Positions 18,685 through 28,151 of a stretch of DNA of 64,000 nt are shown piece after piece (within the stretch, counting starts at the first letter, position 1; the number at the start of each line of letters is the position of its first letter). The notes beneath the pieces were generated by a model. The model saw only the letters and a program-made list of their open reading frames with translations, ran no database searches and had not been told where the DNA came from. The DNA is from Clostridia bacterium (lineage in GTDB: Bacteria > Bacillota > Clostridia > Acetivibrionales > JAFADI01). Made by a program: the position numbers and the translations under genes. The DNA lies in assembly GCA_026418695.1 (NCBI GenBank), contig JAOAAU010000122.1, forward strand, positions 62,001 to 126,000, written 5' to 3'.

Positions 18685-18947
18685 AACCTACCTCCCGGCA
18701 AAAGAAAAACACCTAGAACATACATGTTTTGTGAGCCAAAATAACTCAATATCACAGTATCTTCAAAAAAGGCACCAGTCTTTTAGAAACAATTTTATTA
18801 TATTTCGAAATAGATCGATTTTCAACGAATTTAAGGCAAAAAAAGTATTGTGATGCAAATATTAGAGAACAAAAACAGTAAATCCAAAACAATCTACAAA
18901 TTATGTAAATTAAAAAATACAAATGTTAAAGAAATAATCCTGTATTT

Positions 18948-21818
18948 TTACAGTGCAGTTAGTTCGGTGTCTGAGGATTCCATAATTTCCAAAAATGTTA
19001 TTACCAGTTTCGGGTCAAACTGGGTCCCGGCACACCTGCGAATTTCCTCCAACGCCTCCAAACTGCTGGCGGCTTTTCGATATGGACGGTCATGGGTTAG
19101 GGCATCATAGGCATCCACAATCGAAATAATCCTGGAATTGGAAGGGATTTCTTCACCCTTTAGCCCCTGCGGATAACCTGTGCCATCAAAAAATTCATGA
19201 TGGGAAAGAATCGCTTCCGCCACCGGTGCAAATTCCGGACAGGACTTTGCTATTCGATACCCGATTTCGGGATGCTTTTTCATGATTTCCCATTCTTCAG
19301 GTGTCAATCCGCTGCATTTGTTCAAGACGGCATCCGGGATTGCGATTTTACCGATGTCATGGAGGGAGGCAAGAAGCGTAAGCTCATCCAGTTCACTTTT
19401 TGATAAACCGATGGAATGCCCCATATAGACAGCAAGATGCCGTAAACGCTGCGCATGCTCCCTGGTCTCAAAACTTCTTTCATTCAGGGTTTTTTCCATC
19501 AGTGAAATCACAGAACTTCTCGCACTTTTATCTTCGAGCAGCTTGTGACGGTACATCCGATTTTCAGCTTTCTTAAGAATGATATCTGTACTTTCGGAAT
19601 TGTCCTTCTTACAGGCTGCACCGAGAGCTATACTGGGCTGAATGGGATCTGCCAGAGCCTGACTGCATGTACGGACGATCCGCTCACATATTTCCATTGC
19701 TGCTTCTTCAGTGGTTTTAGGAAGAATGATCGAAAATTCATCACCGCCCCAACGGGCGATGATATCCTCTTCCCGGCAGGAAGTCCTTATAATTTTGGCA
19801 ACACTTTGTAAAAGCTTGTCTCCAGCGCTGTGCCCGAAGACATCATTCGTGATTTTCAATCCGTTCATGTCCCCGATAATTACAGAGAGGGGGTACTGCC
19901 TGACGGTATCAAGTCTCTTAAGCTCTTGTTCAAAGAAAGCTCTGTTATACAAACCTGTCAAACTGTCATGAAAGCTTAGATATTTGATTTCCTTTTCAGC
20001 ATTCTTCCTGTCGGTTATGTCTTCTGCTGAACAGATGACGTATTCTACATTTCCTGCATCGTCCAGCTTTGGGGTCTTAATCATAGAGAGAATCCTGTTT
20101 TTTCTTGTGCCGGCACTTATCTCTGTTTCATAGCGTATTTGTTTTTTCTGCGTAAAAACGATTTGATTGCTCTTTATATATTCCTTTTCGGTCTTGCTAT
20201 CATTTAAAATACCGAGAATTTTACGGCCTTCCAACTGGTCCCGGGTGAAGCCAAGAAATTCTGCATGTGCTTTATTCACGGCACCATAAGTTTCGGGGTC
20301 AGTAAGATACCACACCTGGATTTCGATATTATCCAAGAGAAGCGTCTGGTCCTCGGTTTTCCTTTTCAGGGATAATTCTTTGACTTTATGTTCCGTCATG
20401 TCGCGGATGGAAAATACAACAAAGGAGACTTTACCTTCCTGATCTCGGAGAAGGGAGGCACAAATTTCTACAGGGAATACGGAGCCATTCTTGCGTATGG
20501 CTTCAAACTCAAACCTCAGGAATCCCCGCTCCAATAAAGCGGTGCGGTATTGGAGCAACAGATCTACCCAATCTGAAGAATAAATGGTCTTGATACTTTT
20601 GTTTTCCAGATCGTCCTCAGAAAATCCGAACATATCCAAAAGTGCCTGATTGCAGCTTTTGATAAATCCATTCATATCGATCACACCAATACCGTCTCCG
20701 ACAACATCAAAAATCGATTCGAGATAAGCCCTTGCTTGAGAAAGTTGATCTGTTCGCGTACGGAGTTTGCCGATATAGATCTCAAGCGCTTCAAGCATTA
20801 AATTGACTGAGTTGGTAAGACGGCCCAATTCATCGTTGCTTTTTAATGCAATCCGGGAGGAAAAGTCCCCTGTCTCGCCAATACTTGATACACCTTCGAT
20901 TAACACAGATAGCGGGTATAGGAAGGTTTTTCCCAAGAGGAGGCTGATAGCAACGCAAAAAAGCACACCAACCAGCATTAAAACCAGAATGAAATAGCTG
21001 ATGGTATCTTTCCCCTGCTGAAGGATGGAACGCGGCATTTCTGAACGAAAGACGATTCCTGGCTTTCCGTATATGTCGGAAAGCAGAGAATAGGCGATTA
21101 AGGTATTGTCATTCAAGCTTTTTGTAAGGATGGTTCTTTTGTTGATCAGGTCCGAAAGAATTGGCTTTACATCCTGTGGTATATGGGCATCATCGACTCT
21201 GTAAGCGGAAAGCTGCAGTTGGGTGATCTTGCCGATATGCTCGACGGAATCCGATGAGAGGAAACGTCCCATGATGAGTGTACCCTGGACAGGGCCATTC
21301 CCTAAACTGGTTAGAATAGGCCGCGAAGATATCAGCAAAGGCCCTTCATCCAACAGGACAATTCCTGAGAGACCGTTTTGGGTATCCTTGTGATCAACCA
21401 GAGGGCTGTTTTTATAAAAGGCTTGAAGAGAGCTGGGAGGGACAATTTGAGTATTGGTCCTTATATTATACCCTTTTTCATAGACGACATTGTTTGAAGA
21501 ATCAAGGTAAGCGACAACATTAAGCTTCAGGTTGGAAAAGGTGGAGTCCGTCATGTTGGAAGCAATATATTCAGAGTTTTTGTCCTGGATGAATTGATAG
21601 GAGTCATCCCATCTTGCCCAATCTTCTGTGATGGAACTGATGGAGGAAATCTCCTGGTTTAGGGCATCTATGGCTACTTTCATGTTTCTGGCGGCGAAAT
21701 CTTCCTCAAGATTTTTAAAGCTGCGGAGAACAATATTATGTGAAACTAAATAGGTGATCGCAATAAGACAGGCGAATATGATTAATATATAAATGATTGT
21801 TTTTTTTCTTAGTGTCAT
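18948..21818 (-). CDS. CHASE4-HAMP-PAS-PAS-GGDEF-HD-GYP protein (c-di-GMP enzyme)
   Basis: The 956-residue membrane protein starts with a membrane helix (about 6-28). An extracellular CHASE4-type domain (about 30-255, WARWDDSYQFI) comes next, then a second helix and HAMP. Two PAS domains follow (about 360-600). The GGDEF domain is intact (RWGGDEF) and keeps an RxxD inhibitory site five residues ahead (REED). The HD-GYP domain has HDIGK, HHE and DGTGYP. It could therefore both make and degrade c-di-GMP; the net activity is not predictable. The frame opens further up at TTG 21848, but GGGGGA precedes ATG 21818. Its CHASE4 domain is closely similar to that of the hybrid kinase at 30387. Confidence 0.93.
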   Translation of the reverse strand: MTLRKKTIIYILIIFACLIAITYLVSHNIVLRSFKNLEEDFAARNMKVAIDALNQEISSISSITEDWARWDDSYQFIQDKNSEYIASNMTDSTFSNLKLNVVAYLDSSNNVVYEKGYNIRTNTQIVPPSSLQAFYKNSPLVDHKDTQNGLSGIVLLDEGPLLISSRPILTSLGNGPVQGTLIMGRFLSSDSVEHIGKITQLQLSAYRVDDAHIPQDVKPILSDLINKRTILTKSLNDNTLIAYSLLSDIYGKPGIVFRSEMPRSILQQGKDTISYFILVLMLVGVLFCVAISLLLGKTFLYPLSVLIEGVSSIGETGDFSSRIALKSNDELGRLTNSVNLMLEALEIYIGKLRTRTDQLSQARAYLESIFDVVGDGIGVIDMNGFIKSCNQALLDMFGFSEDDLENKSIKTIYSSDWVDLLLQYRTALLERGFLRFEFEAIRKNGSVFPVEICASLLRDQEGKVSFVVFSIRDMTEHKVKELSLKRKTEDQTLLLDNIEIQVWYLTDPETYGAVNKAHAEFLGFTRDQLEGRKILGILNDSKTEKEYIKSNQIVFTQKKQIRYETEISAGTRKNRILSMIKTPKLDDAGNVEYVICSAEDITDRKNAEKEIKYLSFHDSLTGLYNRAFFEQELKRLDTVRQYPLSVIIGDMNGLKITNDVFGHSAGDKLLQSVAKIIRTSCREEDIIARWGGDEFSIILPKTTEEAAMEICERIVRTCSQALADPIQPSIALGAACKKDNSESTDIILKKAENRMYRHKLLEDKSARSSVISLMEKTLNERSFETREHAQRLRHLAVYMGHSIGLSKSELDELTLLASLHDIGKIAIPDAVLNKCSGLTPEEWEIMKKHPEIGYRIAKSCPEFAPVAEAILSHHEFFDGTGYPQGLKGEEIPSNSRIISIVDAYDALTHDRPYRKAASSLEALEEIRRCAGTQFDPKLVITFLEIMESSDTELTAL

Positions 21819-21950
21819 AAATTCCCCCGAAAGCGTAAATAAGGTCAAGTAAAGAAAATTTTGGCATAATATGTATTATTATAGAACTTTTTCGGTAGGA
21901 AGGGAAGAAGGTTCCTTCAATTTTCGGTCGAAGTAATGAGGCTAAAAGAA

Positions 21951-21981
21951 AACCCCTGCCATTAATAATATGGCAGAGGTT
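21951..21981 (-). terminator. Rho-independent terminator of the REC-STAS gene
   Basis: On the minus strand AACCTCTGCCAT and ATGGCAGGGGTT enclose a 7-nt loop (ATTATTA) and are followed by TTCTTTT. Confidence 0.85.
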
Positions 21982-21988
21982 ATTTTGA

Positions 21989-22774
21989 TTACATAAATAG
22001 TTCCGTCAGGTTCGAGAAAATATTGTCCCAACGGCCGAGGTTCTTCTTTTTCATGAAATCCACAATGGCTTTACTGGTTGAAACGATATTCAGGGTCCCG
22101 CTTGCTTTGAGAATGTATTCCATGATGAGAGCAAGATTTTCCAAAACATCGGCTTCCAGATGTTCGATTTTCTCAAAGTTAAACACGACAACCAGCGGTT
22201 TAACAAACAACAGGCCTTGTACGGCTGAGTTGAGGAAAAAAAGGTTGTCAAGGGTGATTCTTGGACTTAGATTGACGATAAATACGCCCGATTTGTTTTC
22301 AATCGAAAAAGGAGGAAGAGAATCAACAACATCTGTCTTAAGCGCAGGCTGTTCTTCGGCTGAGGCTTCATTTTTGGACGAGGATGGCTTTGGGCTGCAT
22401 TTGGGGTTTTTGCTTTCCTCCAATACTTTGCTGACGACTTTGGATAAGTTATCCGGATCGATAGGTTTTATAATATAGTGTTTTGCGCCGCTTTCGAGAG
22501 CATTCAGGATCAGATGCTTTTGTGCCAGAGAGCTTACCATGACAATATTGGCATCCGGGAACACTTCAAGAATTCTTTTTAATGCTGTGATGCCGTCAAT
22601 GATCGGCATGGTGATATCCATGGTAACGAGATCCGGCTGGTGCTTTTCGAACTCTCTGTATGCTTGCAGACCATTCGTTGCTTCACCAACGATATCATGC
22701 CCCAGCATGGTCAGCATGGTTTTCAGTTTGCTCCGTGTGGAAAATGAGTCATCTACAACTAGGATTCGTGCCAT
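21989..22774 (-). CDS. Response regulator with C-terminal STAS-like domain
   Basis: The 261-residue protein has a CheY-like receiver (1-125). It contains VVDDS, the phospho-acceptor Asp in VTMDITMP, a Ser in MVSS and the Lys in IIKPID. A low-complexity Ser/Glu/Lys linker (about 127-160) leads to a C-terminal domain (about 165-261). That domain resembles STAS anti-sigma-factor antagonists (FIVNLSPRITLDNLFFLN, VVVFNFEKIEHLEADVL). Such fusions can connect two-component signalling to partner switching. The frame is open upstream, but GGAGG precedes ATG 22774, the first residue of the receiver domain. It ends at its own terminator. Confidence 0.85.
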   Translation of the reverse strand: MARILVVDDSFSTRSKLKTMLTMLGHDIVGEATNGLQAYREFEKHQPDLVTMDITMPIIDGITALKRILEVFPDANIVMVSSLAQKHLILNALESGAKHYIIKPIDPDNLSKVVSKVLEESKNPKCSPKPSSSKNEASAEEQPALKTDVVDSLPPFSIENKSGVFIVNLSPRITLDNLFFLNSAVQGLLFVKPLVVVFNFEKIEHLEADVLENLALIMEYILKASGTLNIVSTSKAIVDFMKKKNLGRWDNIFSNLTELFM

Positions 22775-23182
22775 TTTAAACCTCCAAATATGATTTAAAA
22801 TAGTGTGGTTCATCTGTTTTGATATTTTTATCGAATATTTTTCAAGGCAATCCAGACGGATCAGTTTCATCTGACGGCCGTCAAAGCATCAATATTTTTA
22901 GTATTAAGACTGTGCAAACTTATTCAGTTAACCTTTATGTAAAAAATCAAGATAAAGCAATAGCATTTAGATGCCATTTTAACCGGACTCATCATGAAAT
23001 AGATTTCAATGTAACTTCTGGGATTTTATTCTAATACATCCATCTTAGCACAAACAAAAAAAAGATACAATTATGAAATGCTGAATATGGATCGTTATTC
23101 TAAGAATTAGAACAAATTTACAAGGTTCATTATAACAGAAGGATACTTGACGAAACAAGTAGTGAAAGTTTATTATATATTC

Positions 23183-23211
23183 TTGAATTCAAACAAACTT
23201 TATTGTATGAT
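23183..23211 (+). promoter_or_regulatory. Sigma-A-type promoter upstream of the pyk leader
   Basis: TTGAAT at 23183-23188 and TATGAT at 23206-23211 have a 17-bp spacer. The predicted start is near 23218. Confidence 0.7.
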
Positions 23212-23217
23212 GTTTAA

Positions 23218-23297
23218 GGCAGGATTTATAGTATATAGAAAGCACTTTGATTAGTCGACAACGGTGGCGTAAGGTGCAAGACAGCCTTACGCTTTTT
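23218..23297 (+). ncRNA. Putative short RNA or transcription attenuator ahead of pyk
   Basis: A canonical terminator (GCGTAAGG/CCTTACGC then TTTTT, 23267-23297) lies about 50 nt downstream of the predicted start at 23218. It lies 115 nt before pyruvate kinase, with no gene in between. Either a roughly 80-nt RNA is made, or pyk is controlled by attenuation. AGAAAGC at 23237-23243 can pair with GCTTTCT at 23312-23318, enclosing the terminator. Confidence 0.5.
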
Positions 23298-23411
23298 ATA
23301 TGCTTTTGAGAGCTTTCTGTTTTGCTGAAAATCTCAACTTATAAATTCTTGATTAAGCTTATAATTTTTACACAATATATATTTAAATTTAGTTTTGGGG
23401 GTTATAGATAG

Positions 23412-25163
23412 ATGAGAAAAACCAAAATCATATGCACCTTGGGACCGGCGGTAGATGATGAAGAAATCCTTGAAAAGTTGATGCTGAAAGGCATGGATGT
23501 TGCACGTGTGAATTTCTCACACGGATCCCATGAACAGCATCAAAAAAGAATTGATACATTCAAAAAGATCAGAGGGAAACTTGGTTTGCCTATCCCACTG
23601 CTTCTGGATACAAAAGGACCTGAAATCAGAACCGGAAAGTTTGAAACGGGAGAAGTCGTTTTAAACCAGGGAGGCAGGTTTTCTTTAATCAATGAAGAGA
23701 TCATCGGCGATAATACGCAGTGCACGATTACGTATAAGGATCTGTACAAGGACGTGGTGAAAGGAAGCCGAATACTGATCAATGACGGGTTGGTGGAGCT
23801 TGAAGTACAGGAGATTACAGGGAAGGATATTCACTGTGTTGTTTTAAACGGCGGTACTATCGGCAACAACAAGGGGATGAATGTGCCCGGGGCTGAGATC
23901 AATCTTCCTTCTCTTACAAAACAGGATATTGAAGACATCAGATTCGGTATTGAAAACGAGTTTGACTTTATTGCCGCCTCCTTTGTTAGAAAAGCTTCCG
24001 ATGTGATTGAAATCAAAAAAATTCTTGAAAAATACGGCGGACAAGATATCAAGGTCATCGCCAAAATTGAAAACCGTCAGGGCGTGAACAATGTAGATGA
24101 GATTCTGAAGGTTTCTGACGGAATCATGGTTGCCAGAGGAGACCTCGGAGTAGAAATTCCCGTAGAAGAAGTTCCTATTGTTCAAAAAAGGCTGATAAAG
24201 AAATGCTATAAAAACGGCAAACCGGTTATTACGGCAACACAGATGCTGGATTCCATGATCAGAAACCCCAGACCGACCAGAGCGGAAGCCAGTGACATTG
24301 CCAATGCGATTTATGACGGTACCAGCGTTATCATGCTTTCAGGAGAAACTGCTGCAGGAAAATACCCTCTCGAAAGTCTGGAGACCATGTCCAGAATCGC
24401 GGAAAAGGCAGAAAATTCGATGGATTATTGGCAGAGATTTACCGGCATTACCTATGATATGATTTCTACTGTGACCAATGCGATCAGCCACGCAACCTGC
24501 ACAACTGCTTTGGACTTGAAGGCTGCATCCATTATCACGGTGACTCAATCCGGCCATACGGCAAGGATGATCTCGAGGTTCAGACCCGCATGCCCAATCA
24601 TTGCGACAACTACTTCCCCAAGGGTTCAGCGGCAGATGTCCCTATCCTGGGGTGTTGTTCCTTATTTGGTGAAGGAAGCGGCCTCTACTGATGAGATGTT
24701 TGACATGGGAGTTGAAAAAGCATTGGAGTCAGGTCTCGTTGAAAATGGAGATCTGGTTGTTATTACAGCCGGAGTTCCGATCGGTGTCAGCGGAACTACC
24801 AATATCCTCAAGGTGCATATCGTAGGAAAAGTCCTGGTTCAGGGCATAGGAATCGGCTCAGGTTCAGTGACAGGGGAGTTATGTGTGGCGAGAACCCCAA
24901 AAGAAGCCAAGGATAACTTTCAGGAAGGCAATATTTTGGTAGCGCCTTATACAACCAATGAGATGCTCCCTGTTTTAAAGAGGGCATCGGCGATCATTGT
25001 TGAGGAAGGCGGTTCTGGCACACATGCAGCAACTGTAGGATTGGCCCTGGAGATTCCTGTGGTTGTCGGAGCGGATAATGCGACTCAGATTTTAAAAAGC
25101 GGTTCTGTAGTGACCGTTGATTCGGAAAGAGGGATCGTATACTACGGGGCGACAAAAATATAG
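23412..25163 (+). CDS. pyk: Pyruvate kinase with C-terminal PEP-utilising domain
   Basis: The 583-residue enzyme transfers phosphate from phosphoenolpyruvate to ADP, the last step of glycolysis. The N-terminus RKTKIICTLGPA, the Mg/K site in VNFSHGSHEQH, LDTKGPEIRTG and the IAKIENRQGVNN signature are all visible. Residues about 480-583 are an extra PEP-utilising mobile domain (VEEGGSGTHAATVGLALEIP) with its His retained. This domain is common in Bacillota pyruvate kinases and absent from the 470-residue E. coli type. ATG 23412 has a GGGGGTTAT site. Regulation by the upstream leader is possible. It is monocistronic, with a terminator at 25200-25246. Confidence 0.96.
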   Translation: MRKTKIICTLGPAVDDEEILEKLMLKGMDVARVNFSHGSHEQHQKRIDTFKKIRGKLGLPIPLLLDTKGPEIRTGKFETGEVVLNQGGRFSLINEEIIGDNTQCTITYKDLYKDVVKGSRILINDGLVELEVQEITGKDIHCVVLNGGTIGNNKGMNVPGAEINLPSLTKQDIEDIRFGIENEFDFIAASFVRKASDVIEIKKILEKYGGQDIKVIAKIENRQGVNNVDEILKVSDGIMVARGDLGVEIPVEEVPIVQKRLIKKCYKNGKPVITATQMLDSMIRNPRPTRAEASDIANAIYDGTSVIMLSGETAAGKYPLESLETMSRIAEKAENSMDYWQRFTGITYDMISTVTNAISHATCTTALDLKAASIITVTQSGHTARMISRFRPACPIIATTTSPRVQRQMSLSWGVVPYLVKEAASTDEMFDMGVEKALESGLVENGDLVVITAGVPIGVSGTTNILKVHIVGKVLVQGIGIGSGSVTGELCVARTPKEAKDNFQEGNILVAPYTTNEMLPVLKRASAIIVEEGGSGTHAATVGLALEIPVVVGADNATQILKSGSVVTVDSERGIVYYGATKI

Positions 25164-25199
25164 ATTTGTTGATGAAGATTTAATCATTATAAATATTAA

Positions 25200-25246
25200 A
25201 AAGGAAGCTGTGGACGATAAGATTTTTCCATGGCTTCTTTTTTTTA
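25200..25246 (+). terminator. Rho-independent terminator of pyk
   Basis: GGAAGCTGTGG and CCATGGCTTC pair with one interruption and are followed by TTTTTTTT. Confidence 0.8.
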
Positions 25247-25302
25247 TATGAGAATGCTTGGGATGGGTAAGGCGCTGAGATTTGGATTTGAAAATTGGCT
25301 GG

Positions 25303-25370
25303 TAATTGGAATGGTCCAATTGGTGGTTGGCAGGAATAAATATCCTGATATAATGTAATTGGATGGTACC
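25303..25370 (+). promoter_or_regulatory. mocR promoter flanked by phased direct repeats (probable autoregulatory operators)
   Basis: The promoter is TTGGCA (25327-25332), 16 bp, TATAAT (25349-25354). Direct repeats TAATTGGAATGGTCC (25303-25317) and TAATTGGATGGTACC (25356-25370) flank it, 53 bp apart, about five helical turns. MocR-type regulators often bind direct repeats in their own promoters. Confidence 0.75.
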
Positions 25371-25406
25371 ATTAAACGGAAGATATAATTATTTCAGGGG
25401 GAAATC

Positions 25407-26924
25407 ATGATTATCAACATCGACAGGAACAGTTCTAGTCCAATCTACCTCCAGATCACCAGCCAAATCAGGGAAATGATTCTTTCAGGGACATTGCCGG
25501 AAGGATATAAGCTTCCTCCTGAACGAAAATTGGCGGAGGTCTTGGAAGTCAACCGAAGCACAGTGCTGAACGCATACCGCGAACTAAAGGCCGATGGCTT
25601 TATCGGAGCCCATATCGGGCAAGGGACTGTGGTTCTTCCTGTCGTAAAAAATAACATACAAAGTAACGATCATTTTCAGGAACCGCTTCAGTGGCGGCAG
25701 TTGTTTAGTCAGAATGCCTCCAGAATGAGAGAGCCCCTCCTGCGGGATTTGATGGAATTGGCAAGCAGGGATGATGTCATTTCTTTTGCCGCAGGGATTG
25801 CAGATCCGAATCTTTACCCGCTGGAGGAAATAGATATAATCCAGCAGGAATTGATTCGCGGAAGCAATAAGGCCGCCTTTCTTCATAACCCCACAGAGGG
25901 ATATTACCCACTACGGGAGAGCATTAGTCAGATGATGAGGGCCAGAGGAGTGTTTGCCTCTCCGGAAGAGATACTTGTTACCTCCGGAGCCCAGCAAGGA
26001 CTGGATGTGATCGCACGGGCATTTCTGGATCCCGGGGATATCGTGATTGTCGAGGAGCCTGCATTTTTCTGTGCTTTGCAGATATTCCGCGCCAGTGGGG
26101 CAAGATTGATCGGTGTACCGATGGATGATGCCGGAATGAGGGCAGACATTCTGGAATCACTGCTGACAAGGTATAAGCCAAAGTTGATTTATACTTTACC
26201 TACTTTTCAGAATCCTTCCGGAGCAGTCATGGATTTGGAAAGAAGAAGGCAACTTTTAGATCTTGCATGGAGGTATCAGATTCCGATACTTGAGGATGAT
26301 CCATACGGAGAACTTCGTTATGAAGGGAATAAAATCCCCAGCCTGAAGGCGATGGATCATCACGGGTGTGTATTATACCTCAGCACCTTTTCAAAAATCA
26401 TGTTTCCAGGATTGAGAATCGGATGGCTGACAGCATCAAAGCCTGTAATCCGCCAACTGGGAATGGTAAAGCAAATGGAGGATTTGCATGCCGGCAGCCT
26501 TGCACAATGCATCTATGATGAGTTTCTCAGAAAGGGATTGCTGGAACAGCATATTAAAAAAGTCAACAAAGAGTATTTATTACGCCGGAATGCCATGATT
26601 TCTGCCATGGAACGGTTCGCGCCGGACAACGTCAGCTGGAACAAACCCCTTGGAGGCTTTTACATCTGGTGTACGGTTCCGGAAACTATGATCAAATCCA
26701 GACTTCTGATGAAGGCTGCAGAAAAAAAGGTAGCCTTTGTTCCGGGAGATGCTTTTTATATTGATGAACAGGTTCAAAACCAGATCCGCCTGAATTTCTC
26801 TTATCATCCTCCGGAACTGATCCATGAAGGGGTCCGCAGATTAATGGAGGCCATAGAGGAAACCCTTTTAGAAGAAAAAAGAGGGAGCAGCAGCAAAAAT
26901 ATAAATATGAAACCCATTGTTTAA
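25407..26924 (+). CDS. MocR-family transcription regulator (GntR wHTH plus aminotransferase-like domain)
   Basis: The 505-residue protein has an N-terminal GntR-type winged helix (about 1-78: YLQITSQIREMI, PPERKLAEVLEVNRSTV). After a linker, residues about 110-490 form a fold-type I aminotransferase domain. The PLP lysine lies in STFSKIMFPGLRIGW. MocR proteins use PLP as a ligand or sensor and usually control neighbouring amino-acid or vitamin B6 genes. The next gene is a related aminotransferase without the DNA-binding domain, suggesting that the regulator arose from, or senses the same substrate as, its target. ATG 25407 follows AGGGGGAAA. Confidence 0.93.
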   Translation: MIINIDRNSSSPIYLQITSQIREMILSGTLPEGYKLPPERKLAEVLEVNRSTVLNAYRELKADGFIGAHIGQGTVVLPVVKNNIQSNDHFQEPLQWRQLFSQNASRMREPLLRDLMELASRDDVISFAAGIADPNLYPLEEIDIIQQELIRGSNKAAFLHNPTEGYYPLRESISQMMRARGVFASPEEILVTSGAQQGLDVIARAFLDPGDIVIVEEPAFFCALQIFRASGARLIGVPMDDAGMRADILESLLTRYKPKLIYTLPTFQNPSGAVMDLERRRQLLDLAWRYQIPILEDDPYGELRYEGNKIPSLKAMDHHGCVLYLSTFSKIMFPGLRIGWLTASKPVIRQLGMVKQMEDLHAGSLAQCIYDEFLRKGLLEQHIKKVNKEYLLRRNAMISAMERFAPDNVSWNKPLGGFYIWCTVPETMIKSRLLMKAAEKKVAFVPGDAFYIDEQVQNQIRLNFSYHPPELIHEGVRRLMEAIEETLLEEKRGSSSKNINMKPIV

Positions 26925-26948
26925 ATAAATTAATGTGAGGTGAAATCT

Positions 26949-28133
26949 ATGAATATGAGATTTGCAAGACGAATGGAAAAGATCAGGGCTTCAGAGACAA
27001 GAGAAATTTTAAAGATTACAGAAAGACCGGAAGTGATCTCCTTTGCAGGAGGTTTGCCTGCACCGGAAATGTTTCCGGTAGAAGAAATGAAGCAGGTTGC
27101 AGTCCGCGTGCTTGAAGAAGAGGGGAAAAAGGCATTACAGTATGCTACGACAGAAGGCTTTGTTCCTTTAAGGGAAAAAATCGCTGAAAGATTGAATTCA
27201 AAGTTCAAGACCTGTTTGGAAACCGAGAACATTCTCATCACCAATGGCTCCCAGCAGGGATTGGATTTCTCCGGAAAGGTTTTCCTTGATGAGGAGGATG
27301 TTGTTCTTTGTGAGAGCCCTACATATCTTGCGGCCATCAATGCTTTCAAGGCCTATATGCCGCGTTTTGTTGAAGTGCCTTCGGATGAAAACGGAATGAT
27401 TATAGAAGAACTGGAACAGCGGATCAAGGAGTACGATAAGGTAAAGCTAATCTATGTGATTCCGGACTTCCAGAATCCTTCCGGCGTATCCTGGTCTATG
27501 GAACGACGTGTTAAATTTATGGAGCTGGTTACAAAATACGAAATTCCTGTATTGGAAGACAATCCTTATGGGGAACTGCGGTTTGAAGGCGACATGCTTC
27601 CGGCTTTGAAATCCATGGATGAAAAGGGATTGGTGATTTTGCTCGGAACATTTTCAAAAACCTTCTGTCCGGGTTTGCGGATCGGTTGGGTTGCTGCAGA
27701 AAAGGAAATTCTCGCGAAGTATATTCTGGTAAAGCAGGGGGCTGATTTACATTCTTCCACCTTTGATCAAAGGATCATTGCAAAATATATGGAGGACTAT
27801 GATCTTGACGAAAATGTGGAAAAGATTAAGCGCGTTTATAAAGTCCGAAGGGATCTGATGCTGCAAACCATGAAGGAAGAGTTCCCTGGAGGCATACGGT
27901 ATACTTACCCCCAAGGTGGCTTGTTTACCTGGGTGGTTCTGCCCGAAACCATCAATGCAAGAGAGGTCCTTGCAAAGTGTCTTGATAATAACGTTGCCTT
28001 TGTACCGGGAGGTGCTTTCTTTCCGAACGGGGAACATGAAAACACCTTCAGAATGAATTATTCCAATATGGATGAAGACCGTATTGTTGAAGGTATAAAG
28101 AGATTGGCAGAGGTTCTAAGGGAATTTGTTTAA
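26949..28133 (+). CDS. PLP-dependent aminotransferase (class I/II, 2-aminoadipate/LysN-like)
   Basis: The 394-residue fold-type I aminotransferase includes NGSQQGLDFSGKVF and DFQNPSG. The Schiff-base Lys sits in GTFSKTFCPGLRIGW. It belongs to the group of MocR-like stand-alone transaminases acting on aromatic, branched-chain or aminoadipate substrates; the actual substrate is unknown. GTG 26940 is in frame, but AGG at 26938-26940 is better placed for ATG 26949. It lies 24 bp after mocR and 18 bp before the racemase, so it is part of the same operon. Confidence 0.9.
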   Translation: MNMRFARRMEKIRASETREILKITERPEVISFAGGLPAPEMFPVEEMKQVAVRVLEEEGKKALQYATTEGFVPLREKIAERLNSKFKTCLETENILITNGSQQGLDFSGKVFLDEEDVVLCESPTYLAAINAFKAYMPRFVEVPSDENGMIIEELEQRIKEYDKVKLIYVIPDFQNPSGVSWSMERRVKFMELVTKYEIPVLEDNPYGELRFEGDMLPALKSMDEKGLVILLGTFSKTFCPGLRIGWVAAEKEILAKYILVKQGADLHSSTFDQRIIAKYMEDYDLDENVEKIKRVYKVRRDLMLQTMKEEFPGGIRYTYPQGGLFTWVVLPETINAREVLAKCLDNNVAFVPGGAFFPNGEHENTFRMNYSNMDEDRIVEGIKRLAEVLREFV

Positions 28134-28151
28134 GAAAGAACAGGAGCGGAT

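Larger units (their letters stand above)
22775..23411. other. Gene-free stretch, 637 bp
   Basis: It holds the upstream region of the REC-STAS gene, a 12-bp palindrome TGACGGCCGTCA at about 22872-22883, and from 23183 on the promoter-terminator leader of pyk. Short frames inside look random. Confidence 0.55.

Noticed and set aside
22819-23034. 71-residue plus-strand frame in the spacer before pyk
   Set aside because: No ribosome binding site and no domain-like pattern; it lies in the divergent upstream region of the REC-STAS gene.
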